5,308 nucleotides of DNA. It comes from Pseudomonadota bacterium (GTDB lineage: Bacteria > Pseudomonadota > Alphaproteobacteria > Rhizobiales > Devosiaceae). Below, in pieces: positions 1 to 5,181 of the stretch. The translations under genes were made by a program, and so were the position numbers. The stretch is from positions 1 to 5,308 of the forward strand of contig JAEWHZ010000099.1 of assembly GCA_023387585.1 (NCBI GenBank), written 5' to 3'. Positions within the stretch are counted from its first letter, which is position 1, and every line of letters begins with the position of its first letter. The notes below the pieces were generated by a model. It made no database searches. It was not told where the DNA came from and saw only the letters and a program-made list of their open reading frames with translations.

Positions 1-68
1 CCGCCCAGAAAGGCATCTTCCGAGCATGTTTGCCGTTTTACAAAACCAGCGTCGTGGTCTAGGGACAT
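1..68 (-). CDS. Probable tRNA1(Val) (adenine-37-N6)-methyltransferase, N-terminal fragment
   Basis: A minus-strand frame opens with ATG at 68-66 and runs off the left edge, giving 22 complete residues ending in SEDAFLG, with the next partial codon again Gly. A (T/S)EDAFLGG segment near the N-terminus, followed by a Leu/Arg-rich stretch, is what I recall for alphaproteobacterial TrmN6-like small-domain methyltransferases, which use S-adenosylmethionine to methylate A37 of tRNA1(Val). The catalytic NPPY region would lie outside the window, so the call rests on this short motif alone. An AAGGG ribosome binding site sits about 4 nt before the ATG on the minus strand, which supports this start. 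The gene is divergent from the polyprenyl diphosphate synthase, with about 85 nt between the starts and no convincing promoter hexamers visible there. Confidence 0.55.
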   Translation of the reverse strand, partial: MSLDHDAGFVKRQTCSEDAFLG

Positions 69-153
69 CGCACCCTTTGAGCGAGTTCTTGCGTTGCCAT
101 CCGCGAACGCATCACGGGTCGCATGCCACGAGCGGCAGCAGTTGGGGTTCGGA

Positions 154-1176
154 ATGGCAGTATCGGTTCTCACGCAGGAAAAGCCCATAGACAAGCCGGC
201 AAACGCGGTCGAGCGCCTCATGGCCCTCACCGGCGCCGAGATGGCCAAGGTCAATGCGCTGATCCTCGAACGTGCCGATTCCCATGTCGACATGGTGCCC
301 GAGCTCGCCCGCTATCTCATCGACAGCGGCGGCAAGCGGCTGCGCCCCATGCTCACCGTGGCCAGCGCCCTCGCCTTCGCCGCGGAAGCCGGCTCGGCGG
401 TGAATTTCGCCGCCGCGGTCGAGTTCATGCACAATGCGACGCTCTTGCATGACGACGTGGTGGACGAGAGCGACATGCGGCGCGGCAAGAAGGCGGCGCG
501 CATCGTCTTCGGCAACAAGGCCTCCATCCTCGTCGGCGACTTCCTGCTCGGCCAGGCCTTCATGATGATGGTCGAGACCGGCGACGTCGCGGCGCTCTCG
601 GTGCTGTCCTCCGCTTCGGCCACCATGGCCGAGGGCGAGGTGTTCCAGCTCGCCCGCACCGGCGATCTCGAGACCACCGCCGAGGATTATGCCGAGGTGA
701 TCCGCGCCAAGACCGCCGTACTGTTCGAAGCGGCCTGCGAGGTCGGCGCCATGGCCGGCGGCGCCAGCGCTGCCGGACGGCGGGCCATGGCCCGCTACGG
801 GCTCGAGCTGGGCAACGCCTTCCAGCTCGTCGACGACGCGCTCGACTATGGCGGGCAGTCGGGGACGCTGGGCAAGAATGTCGGCGACGATCTGCGCGAG
901 GGCAAGATGACCCTGCCGATCATCCTCGCACTCGCCGAAGGCAGCGAGGCTGAACGCGCGACGATCACCCAGGCGCTCGGCAAGCCCGATGCCAGCCTGT
1001 TCGAGGTGCAGCAGGTCATCGCCATCCTCAACCGGCACGATACGCTGCGCCGCACGCTGGACCGCGCCGAGGCCCATGCCGAAGCCGCCATCGCGGCCCT
1101 GGCACCGCTGCCGGAAAGCGAGATCCGCACCGTGCTGGCCGATGTGGTCGCATTCAGCGTGCGCCGCGCTTCCTGA
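154..1176 (+). CDS. ispB: Long-chain polyprenyl (octaprenyl/decaprenyl) diphosphate synthase
   Basis: A 340-residue trans-isoprenyl diphosphate synthase, which extends an allylic diphosphate with isopentenyl diphosphate to make the ubiquinone side-chain precursor in the cytosol. Visible motifs are GGKRLRP (59-65), the first aspartate-rich motif DDVVD (100-104) with the following RRGK, and the second motif DDALD (227-231). The residue five before the first Asp is Ala95; in this family a small residue there fits long products, whereas aromatic residues shorten them. Alphaproteobacteria usually make Q10, so decaprenyl is likely, but sequence alone does not decide between C40 and C50. Length is close to E. 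coli IspB. The frame is open from an ATG at 94, but family N-termini resemble the protein beginning MAVSVLTQ at 154, with GGGG six nt upstream. The gene appears monocistronic and is followed by the repeat-flanked toxin-antitoxin island. Confidence 0.93.
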   Translation: MAVSVLTQEKPIDKPANAVERLMALTGAEMAKVNALILERADSHVDMVPELARYLIDSGGKRLRPMLTVASALAFAAEAGSAVNFAAAVEFMHNATLLHDDVVDESDMRRGKKAARIVFGNKASILVGDFLLGQAFMMMVETGDVAALSVLSSASATMAEGEVFQLARTGDLETTAEDYAEVIRAKTAVLFEAACEVGAMAGGASAAGRRAMARYGLELGNAFQLVDDALDYGGQSGTLGKNVGDDLREGKMTLPIILALAEGSEAERATITQALGKPDASLFEVQQVIAILNRHDTLRRTLDRAEAHAEAAIAALAPLPESEIRTVLADVVAFSVRRAS

Positions 1177-1270
1177 TATTTTTTTGCCGGTCTTGAGCTG
1201 TGGGCGTGGACGCAGGTGCGCGTTCACGCACGCCGCGTTGTTTACGCATCGCACTCTCACCCACGCGGTC

Positions 1271-1377
1271 TGTCACCCCGGCGCCGGCCGGGGCCTATCT
1301 CCAATGCGCGTCACCCGCACCATGGTGCTTCCAGGTATCCCTTCGTGATGGGCCCCGGGCCTCCGCCCGGGGTGACA
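1271..1377. repeat. REPIN-like inverted doublet, copy A
   Basis: Two hairpin-forming half-elements face each other. The left half is 1271-1299, starting TGTCACCCCGG and ending GGGGCCTATC. The right half is 1347-1377, starting GATGGGCCCCGGG and ending CCCGGGGTGACA. The reverse complement of the right half matches the left half over most of its length. Each half is itself palindromic: the left forms a 6-bp stem (CCCCGG/CCGGGG), the right an 8-bp stem (CCCCGGGC/GCCCGGGG) around a CTCC loop. The 47-nt interior shows no similarity to the interior of copy B. The architecture is that of REP doublets (REPINs), short non-autonomous repeats; no RAYT transposase is in the window. It lies just upstream of the antitoxin promoter. 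Confidence 0.8.
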
Positions 1378-1415
1378 ATCGGAGGGGTTGAACCATCTTC
1401 CCCTTGCAATTTTCT

Positions 1416-1459
1416 CCGACATCCATCATTTGGTGTAAATATACACCATCAAATGATGG
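1416..1459 (+). promoter_or_regulatory. Antitoxin-toxin promoter and nested palindromic operator
   Basis: An AT-rich patch in GC-rich surroundings carries two nested inverted repeats. The inner one is TGGTGTA (1431-1437) with TACACCA (1442-1448) around AATA. The outer one is CCATCATTTG (1423-1432) with CAAATGATGG (1450-1459), a perfect 10-bp match. Their centres differ by 1.5 bp. A weak promoter can be read as CCGACA (1416-1421), an 18-bp spacer and TATACA (1440-1445), which would put the -10 inside the palindrome and the start near 1452. Xre/ParS-type antitoxins generally repress their own operons through such palindromes, so this is probably the autoregulatory operator. In RNA the arms could also fold into a 15-bp stem with a 3-nt bulge that touches the ribosome binding site. 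The palindromes are directly visible; the promoter hexamers are tentative. Confidence 0.65.
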
Positions 1460-1462
1460 AGG
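1458..1462 (+). promoter_or_regulatory. Ribosome binding site deciding the antitoxin start
   Basis: GGAGG lies five nt before the ATG at 1468. Two further in-frame ATGs at 1453 and 1456 lie upstream of or against this site and cannot use it, so 1468 is the preferred start. The first two bases also belong to the right arm of the outer palindrome. Confidence 0.75.
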
Positions 1463-1467
1463 CCATC

Positions 1468-1896
1468 ATGCTCACAGCCCTCGCCCAGCCTCTTCCGCCG
1501 CCGGAGCGGCAGGATTTTTCCGGGGAAGCGGATCGTGCGCGGCTGTCGCAGGTGGCGCTCAAGGCCTATCGGCGGCTCGTCGGGCAATGGGGGCTGACCG
1601 GGCAGCAGGCGGCGGCGCTGCTCGATGTGTCGACCAGCACCTGGGAGCGGCTCAAGCCGGAGGGCCGGGACCGCCTGCTGAGCCAGGACCAGTTGACGCG
1701 CATCTCGGCGCTGGTCGGCATCTACAAGGCGCTGCATCTGCTGTTCGCCGATTCCATGGCCGACCGCTGGGTGCGGCTCGCCAACAGGGCGCCGCTGTTC
1801 GGGCGGCTGAGCCCGATCGATTCGATGATCAAGGGCGGCATTCCGCAGATGCTCGAGGTACGCCGCTATGTCGATGCGATCCGCGGGGGTCTGTGA
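1468..1896 (+). CDS. Xre/MbcA/ParS-type antitoxin (DUF2384 family)
   Basis: A 142-residue protein with the layout of antitoxins paired with RES toxins. After a proline-rich N-terminal tail (1-18), a helical region contains a helix-turn-helix-like segment at about 41-65 (WGLTGQQAAALLDV, then STSTWERL), expected to bind DNA. Residues about 83-142 match the MbcA/ParS/Xre toxin-binding domain, with signature pieces LHLLFAD (90-95 region), W101, RAPLFGRLSPID (107-118) and a C-terminal VRRYVDAIRGGL helix. Known members neutralise RES toxins by covering the active-site cleft and repress their own promoter. The TGA stop abuts the toxin GTG with no gap, so translation is probably coupled. Base composition resembles neighbouring genes, giving no sign of recent transfer. 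An upstream open frame reaching back to 1216 is rejected because it crosses the repeat and the operator. Confidence 0.88.
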   Translation: MLTALAQPLPPPERQDFSGEADRARLSQVALKAYRRLVGQWGLTGQQAAALLDVSTSTWERLKPEGRDRLLSQDQLTRISALVGIYKALHLLFADSMADRWVRLANRAPLFGRLSPIDSMIKGGIPQMLEVRRYVDAIRGGL

Positions 1897-2589
1897 GTGG
1901 CGGAGGATGACGTTCCGGTCGCCACCGAGGCCTTTCCGCGCACCGTGCGGCTGGTGACGACGGCGCGCCTGCGCGCGGCCGTTCTGACCCCGCTGGTCGA
2001 CGGGGCGGAGGAACTGGAAGCGCTGGCCGAGATCGAAGGCGCGACATCGAGCCGGCAGATCGCCGAGGAACGTGGCATTTCGGGGCTGGCCGCCAACGAG
2101 CTGGTCTATGACGTGCCGCATGCGCGCTTCATCAACGCTTCCTTCGCCTATGCCCGCCCGCAGCAGCCCAACCGCTTCAACGGCGCCGACCGGGGGGCGT
2201 GGTATGCCGCGCTCGACGTCGCCACCTGCCTCGCCGAGGTCGGCTACCACCTGACGCGCATGCTGGCCGATGCCGGCGATTTCAACGCCACGGTCGAATA
2301 TGCCGAGATGCTGTCGAGCCTTGCCGGCGATTTTTTCGACCTGCGCGGGCTGTCGGCGCATCCGGCACTCGGGGCCGACGAGGCGGTGGCCTATCCGGCC
2401 GGCAACGCGCTGGCGGACAGCGCGCGGGCGGCGGGGCTGAACGGCATCATCTACCCTTCCGTGCGGCATGAAGGCGGCACCTGCATCGCCGCGCTGCGGC
2501 CGGCGGCGGTGCAATCGGTGCGGCAGGGAGATGTTTATCGGATGGTGTGGGCGGGGAGCCCGGCGCCGGTGGTGGAGGGGCCGGTTTAG
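1897..2589 (+). CDS. RES-domain toxin (probable NAD+-degrading or ADP-ribosyl-transferring)
   Basis: A 230-residue RES-family protein immediately after its antitoxin. RES domains are named for conserved Arg, Glu and Ser. Here the candidates are R93 in RFNGADRGAWYAA, E114 in CLAEVGYH, and S188 in IIYPSVRHEGG, with Y103 and H118 in the usual surroundings. Characterised relatives act on NAD+: MbcT is an NAD+ phosphorylase, other RES toxins deplete NAD+, and ParT ADP-ribosylates phosphoribosyl pyrophosphate synthetase. Which chemistry applies here cannot be told from sequence. The long N-terminal part (1-85), including VRLVTT and an AEIEGATSSRQIAEE helix, fits the longer RES subfamily rather than the short MbcT form. 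The start is GTG at 1897, directly after the antitoxin TGA, with GGGGG about seven nt upstream. No ATG in frame competes. All candidate catalytic residues are intact, so the toxin is probably active. Confidence 0.88.
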   Translation: MAEDDVPVATEAFPRTVRLVTTARLRAAVLTPLVDGAEELEALAEIEGATSSRQIAEERGISGLAANELVYDVPHARFINASFAYARPQQPNRFNGADRGAWYAALDVATCLAEVGYHLTRMLADAGDFNATVEYAEMLSSLAGDFFDLRGLSAHPALGADEAVAYPAGNALADSARAAGLNGIIYPSVRHEGGTCIAALRPAAVQSVRQGDVYRMVWAGSPAPVVEGPV

Positions 2590-2613
2590 AAATCCGCGTC
2601 ACCACCCCGACGA

Positions 2614-2749
2614 TGTCACCCCGCCGCAGGGCGGGGCCAATCACGAGGGATTGCGGCGATGCATTGCGGCGTCGGAATCTGGCAGTGAACAGCGCCGTGG
2701 CGGCTATGGATGGCTTTGGAGATGGGCCCCGGCCTGCGCCGGGGTGACA
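2614..2749. repeat. REPIN-like inverted doublet, copy B
   Basis: A second copy of the element seen upstream of the toxin-antitoxin pair. The left half is 2614-2642 (TGTCACCCCGCC to GGGGCCAATC), with a 7-bp stem CCCCGCC/GGCGGGG around GCAG. The right half is 2721-2749 (GATGGGCCCCGGC to CCGGGGTGACA), with a 7-bp stem CCCCGGC/GCCGGGG around CTGC. The conserved outer TGTCACCCCG and inner GGGGCC-A/T-ATC ends match copy A, while stem bases differ but stay paired. The 78-nt interior is unrelated to that of copy A. It fills most of the gap between the convergent toxin and moaE genes and could slow transcription from both sides, but no T-tract follows either hairpin. Confidence 0.8.
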
Positions 2750-2786
2750 TACAATGCGGGTGATGCTTTCGCGGACATGACGCGGT

Positions 2787-3233
2787 TCAGCGCCACCGCG
2801 CCCGCGCCGCATCGTCGGATGGGCGCGGCTCCACCCACACCTCCCGATCCGCGAAAATCTCCTTCTTCCAGAAGGGTGCGTCCGACTTGAGGTAGTCCAT
2901 CAGGAAGGCCGCCCCGTCGAAGGCGGCGGCGCGGTGGGGGGCGAGGGTCGAGACCTGCATGATGGTCTCGCCCGGCACCAGCCGGCCGAAGCGATGGGCG
3001 ATGTCGGCGTCGAGCAGGGCGAAGCGGGCGATGGCCTGTTCGCGCAGACGTCCGAGCTCGGCCAGCGCCAGCTCGGGATAGCATTCGAGCTCGAGGGCGA
3101 GCAGCGGGTCGGCGGGCGACGCGCGCACGAGCCCGGTGAAGCTGACCGCTGCACCGGCCTCGGCGCGGCCGGAAAGGAAGGCGCCGTGGCGGGCGCCAGC
3201 ATCGAAGGGGGCGGAGCCGATCCAGACGGGCAT
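2787..3233 (-). CDS. moaE: Molybdopterin synthase catalytic subunit MoaE
   Basis: A 148-residue large subunit of molybdopterin synthase, which together with thiocarboxylated MoaD inserts two sulfurs into cyclic pyranopterin monophosphate to make molybdopterin in the cytosol. Signature segments are GAAVSFTGLVR (27-37), LALELECYPE (45-54), HRFGRLVPGE (80-89), an APHRAAAF block (98-105) and LKSDAPFWKKE (115-125). K116 and K123 are seven apart, as are the two catalytic lysines K119 and K126 of E. coli MoaE, and H100-R101 correspond to the conserved HR pair. Length matches E. coli MoaE (150). ATG at 3233-3231 has a GAGG site six nt upstream (3242-3239). That site overlaps the last unit of the tandem repeat derived from the moaD end. 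It is the last gene of the pgsA-moaD-moaE run and converges on the RES toxin. Confidence 0.95.
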   Translation of the reverse strand: MPVWIGSAPFDAGARHGAFLSGRAEAGAAVSFTGLVRASPADPLLALELECYPELALAELGRLREQAIARFALLDADIAHRFGRLVPGETIMQVSTLAPHRAAAFDGAAFLMDYLKSDAPFWKKEIFADREVWVEPRPSDDAARARWR

Positions 3234-3240
3234 GTTTTCC

Positions 3241-3291
3241 TCAGCCGCCGGCCATGTCAGCCGCCGGTTTCATATCAACCACCGGTCTCAT
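3241..3291 (-). CDS. Possible 16-codon intercistronic mini-ORF between moaD and moaE
   Basis: One nt after the moaD TGA an ATG (3291-3289) opens a frame that encodes MRPVVDMKPAADMAGG and stops with TGA (3243-3241), overlapping the GAGG binding site of moaE. It is the shifted-frame reading of the tandem repeat, so the peptide shows a six-residue repeat M-(R/K)-P-(V/A)-(V/A)-D. The arrangement TGA-T-ATG is suited to re-initiation by ribosomes ending moaD and would deliver them to the moaE start. There is no good binding site of its own. It may be a fortuitous product of the repeat; a coupling role is inference and a peptide function is unsupported. Confidence 0.25.
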   Translation of the reverse strand: MRPVVDMKPAADMAGG

Positions 3292-3310
3292 ATCAACCAC
3301 CGGTCATGGG
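3241..3310 (-). repeat. Four-unit tandem repeat of the moaD 3' end
   Basis: On the minus strand four consecutive units run 3310-3293, 3292-3275, 3274-3257 and 3256-3241. The first three are 18 bp and the last 16 bp. Unit 1 is the true end of moaD (CCCATGACCGGTGGTTGA: Pro-Met-Thr-Gly-Gly-stop). Unit 2 is TATGAGACCGGTGGTTGA, unit 3 TATGAAACCGGCGGCTGA, unit 4 CATGGCCGGCGGCTGA. Units 2 and 3 differ at three positions, all transitions at third codon positions in the moaD frame. Each 18-bp unit therefore keeps an in-frame Thr-Gly-Gly-stop. Unit 4 merges into the moaE ribosome binding site. Slippage duplication is the simplest origin. Confidence 0.9.
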
Positions 3311-3541
3311 CGGCAGGATGGCGAGGGTTTTCGCCGCGCCCACCGCGCTCGAGGCCGGGACGACGCGCGCATCGAGCGCGAACTTGAAGATGGCGCGCTT
3401 TTCCATCGCCGCCGCCAGGACCTCGTCGCTCGCGATCAGGCGGTCGACCACGCGCTCGACGGTGTCGGCGGGCGCGACGTCCAGAAAATCCTCGGCGCGG
3501 CCGAGGCGCTCGCGCAGCCAGGCGAAATAGCGGATGTTCAT
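3293..3541 (-). CDS. moaD: Molybdopterin synthase sulfur carrier subunit MoaD
   Basis: An 82-residue ubiquitin-like protein, similar in length to E. coli MoaD (81). It begins MNIRYFAWLRERLG, a typical MoaD first strand and helix, and ends ILPPMTGG. The C-terminal Gly81-Gly82 is the residue pair that is adenylated by MoeB and then thiocarboxylated to donate sulfur at the MoaE active site. The middle is diverged: where many MoaD proteins have a VNQ-type turn and a GDEVAFFPP segment, this one reads KFALDARVVP (53-62) and GAAKTLAILPP (68-78). The fold and tail still look intact. Its ATG overlaps the pgsA TGA by four bases (ATGA), so translation is coupled to pgsA. The stop is followed by three further tandem copies of the tail-encoding sequence before moaE, making an unusual 59-nt gap for this gene pair. 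Confidence 0.93.
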   Translation of the reverse strand: MNIRYFAWLRERLGRAEDFLDVAPADTVERVVDRLIASDEVLAAAMEKRAIFKFALDARVVPASSAVGAAKTLAILPPMTGG

Positions 3542-4116
3542 GGCGCTTCGCCCGAAAAATGCGGCCAGGCGCCGCGCATATATTCGAAGCCGGTTATCAG
3601 CGTGATCAGCGCGGCGAGCCACAGGGAGATCAGCGCCAGCAGCGCAATGGTGGCGCCGAAGGGGGCGAGGATCATCAGGGTGATGGCGACGAGCTGGATG
3701 GTGGTCTTCCATTTGGCGAGCGCGGTGACATGGACGACGATCTGCTCGGCGCCGAGATATTCGCGCAGGCCGGAGATGAAGATCTCGCGCAACAGGATGG
3801 CGAGCGCGGGCACGATCAGCCAGCCGCCCAAAGTGCCCTGCCAGGCCAGCATCAGCAGCACCAGCGCCACCAGGAGCTTGTCGGCGATGGGGTCGAGCAT
3901 GCGCCCGAGCGGGGAGATCTGGTCGTATTTGCGCGCCAGCCAGCCGTCGAGCCAGTCGGTGGCGGCGGCGATGGCGAACAGCAGGGCGGCGAGGAAGCGC
4001 GCCATGCCATTATCGAGCGCCAGCAGCAGGCAGACCAGCGGGATCAGCGCCAGCCGCGCGAAGGTGACGAGGTTGGGGGTGGTCCAGATCAGTGCGGGGC
4101 GCGGGCCTTCGGTCAT
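3538..4116 (-). CDS. pgsA: CDP-diacylglycerol--glycerol-3-phosphate 3-phosphatidyltransferase
   Basis: A 192-residue integral inner-membrane enzyme that joins CDP-diacylglycerol and glycerol 3-phosphate into phosphatidylglycerol phosphate, the committed step to phosphatidylglycerol and cardiolipin. The CDP-alcohol phosphatidyltransferase motif is complete: D54, D57-G58, A61-R62, G71, D75 and D79, with the standard spacing. It starts with the family-typical TPNLVTFARLALIP (13-26). Hydrophobic segments at about 22-36, 40-53, 82-92, 98-109, 138-152 and 155-177 fit several membrane helices. The ATG at 4116 is chosen; an in-frame ATG three codons upstream (4125) is almost as good, and neither has a clear ribosome binding site. 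It lies 46 nt after the metallophosphoesterase and overlaps moaD by 4 nt. In many Hyphomicrobiales uvrC precedes pgsA-moaD-moaE (from memory); here it does not. Confidence 0.93.
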   Translation of the reverse strand: MTEGPRPALIWTTPNLVTFARLALIPLVCLLLALDNGMARFLAALLFAIAAATDWLDGWLARKYDQISPLGRMLDPIADKLLVALVLLMLAWQGTLGGWLIVPALAILLREIFISGLREYLGAEQIVVHVTALAKWKTTIQLVAITLMILAPFGATIALLALISLWLAALITLITGFEYMRGAWPHFSGEAP

Positions 4117-4162
4117 GAGCAACATCAACGCCAAGCCCGGGCGCGGGTCAAGTGCGGCGGGC

Positions 4163-4882
4163 TCAGAACAGGCCTTCGGGGCCGTCCCAGCCGAAGGCCA
4201 GCACGTCGTGCCAGGCCTCAAAGCCGTTGTCGCGCGCCATGCGGGCGGCGGCGTGGAAATCATAGGGCACGGTCCTGAAATCGACCAACCAGGCGGGGCC
4301 GCGGTTTTCAAGGATGGCATAGCGCGCATCGGGGGCGCCAAGCACCGTCTGCACGCCCACGGCGCCCGGATTGACGACGATGCGGCCATCGCGCAGGCGC
4401 ACCATGCGCGCGATATGGGTGTGCCCGCACAGCATGACGGCCTGCGCTATGCCGGCGGCGTGGCGGGTGACGGCGTCCTCGGAGGGGAGCGTCGTCTGGC
4501 GGTCGTAAAACCAGGCGTCGAGCCAGTTCTCGCAATCGCTGCGCGGGGTGCCGTGACACAGGAACACGTCTTCGAGAATCGCGGTGGCCGGCAGGCGGGC
4601 GAGCCAGTCGAGATGGGCCGGCGCCAGAAAGGCGCGGGCGAAACGGTCGACGGGATCGAGCGCGGAATCGTCGCGCTCCACCAGCCAGCGATCATGATTG
4701 CCGGCCAGCGTCAGGCAGCCGAGGTCCATCAGGCGCTCGGCGGTGCCGGCGGGATCGAGCGGGCCGGAAACGGTGTCGCCGAGGCAGAGGACGAGGTCGC
4801 AGCGGGCGCGCAGAATATCGTCCAGCACCGCATCGAGGGCGAGGCGGTTGCCGTGCACGTCGGAGATGACGGCGACGCGCAA
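4163..4882 (-). CDS. Metallophosphoesterase family protein (YfcE/MJ0936-like)
   Basis: A 239-residue calcineurin-like phosphoesterase with all metal-binding motifs in order: D8-V-H10 in VISDVHGN, GD at 35-36 in CLGDTVSG, GNHD at 61-64, H110 in CHGTPR, and GHTH at 153-156. NPGAVG (171-176) after it is typical of the YfcE/MJ0936 group of cytosolic two-metal phosphodiesterases. No signal peptide is visible. The physiological substrate is unknown; family members show phosphodiesterase activity on model substrates. The start is TTG at 4882-4880, because family proteins begin M-R-hydrophobic-SD-(V/I)-HGN and no ATG or GTG in frame fits. There is no recognisable ribosome binding site, but the stop of the upstream ubiK-like gene is only 7 nt away, so translation is probably coupled. 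Confidence 0.88.
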   Translation of the reverse strand: MRVAVISDVHGNRLALDAVLDDILRARCDLVLCLGDTVSGPLDPAGTAERLMDLGCLTLAGNHDRWLVERDDSALDPVDRFARAFLAPAHLDWLARLPATAILEDVFLCHGTPRSDCENWLDAWFYDRQTTLPSEDAVTRHAAGIAQAVMLCGHTHIARMVRLRDGRIVVNPGAVGVQTVLGAPDARYAILENRGPAWLVDFRTVPYDFHAAARMARDNGFEAWHDVLAFGWDGPEGLF

Positions 4883-4889
4883 GTGGCGG

Positions 4890-5141
4890 CTATTTCGGCT
4901 TGGCGCCCGTACGCAGTTCGGCCAGCTCGCGGCGCAGCGCGTCGATCTCCTCGCCCTGCACCTGCACCAGCTCGCGCAGCGCGTCGAACTCCTCGCGCTT
5001 GGCGAGGTCCATGTCGTTGATGAAGCGCTGGGCCTGGGTGCGGGCCAGGGTCTCGACTTCGCGCCTGACCCCGTCGGCGAGGCCCGCCGCGCCGTTCATC
5101 AGGCGTCCGAGATCATCCAAAATCCGGTTGGGCTGGTTCAT
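4890..5141 (-). CDS. ubiK: UbiK/BMFP-family ubiquinone biosynthesis accessory factor
   Basis: An 83-residue charged, helical protein of the BMFP (YqiC) family. In E. coli, UbiK is an accessory factor of aerobic ubiquinone biosynthesis that works with UbiJ. An N-terminal amphipathic part (1-40) is followed by a heptad-rich coiled coil at about 48-77 (REEFDALRELV, then EEIDALRRELAELR), matching the family's typical membrane-associating helix plus trimeric coiled coil. The tail TGAKPK is short. ATG at 5141-5139 has an AGGA site about eight nt upstream. It is the first gene of the minus-strand run and divergent from lgt, a pairing I recall from Hyphomicrobiales. It shares a pathway with the polyprenyl diphosphate synthase at the other end of the window. 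The family call is good; UbiK function in this organism is inferred by homology. Confidence 0.82.
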   Translation of the reverse strand: MNQPNRILDDLGRLMNGAAGLADGVRREVETLARTQAQRFINDMDLAKREEFDALRELVQVQGEEIDALRRELAELRTGAKPK

Positions 5142-5181
5142 GGCGCTGTCCTGTCATGCGCGTGGCGATGCGGCTTCACCA

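Noticed and set aside
94..153. A 20-residue N-terminal extension of the polyprenyl diphosphate synthase
   Set aside because: Family proteins do not carry it, the residues resemble read-through of the upstream region, and 154 has a better start context.
1179..1186. The T-run after ispB as a Rho-independent terminator
   Set aside because: No stable stem directly precedes the T-run.
112..1260. A 382-codon minus-strand open frame opposite the polyprenyl diphosphate synthase
   Set aside because: It is a shadow of a gene with complete catalytic motifs; the translation is rich in Gly, Ala, His and Arg and matches nothing I recognise.
1426..2514. A 362-codon minus-strand open frame opposite the toxin-antitoxin pair
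   Set aside because: It is antisense to two well-supported genes and starts inside the operator palindrome; the translation is Arg-rich and low-complexity.
2721..2749. The hairpins of copy B as classical terminators between the convergent genes
   Set aside because: The stems are strong, but neither strand has a T-tract after them; they are better explained as repeat halves.
3241..3310. The 18-bp tandem repeat as a CRISPR-like array
   Set aside because: Units are directly adjacent with no spacers, and unit 1 is the coding end of moaD.
4117..4162. A separate pgsA promoter with TTGACC on the minus strand
   Set aside because: The -35-like element has no acceptable -10 at 16-18 nt, and the predicted start would fall on or inside the coding region.
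3254..5020. A 588-codon plus-strand open frame across the moaD, pgsA, phosphoesterase and ubiK region
   Set aside because: It is antisense to four recognisable genes. Long antisense frames are expected at this GC content, and the translation is low-complexity with no family motifs.
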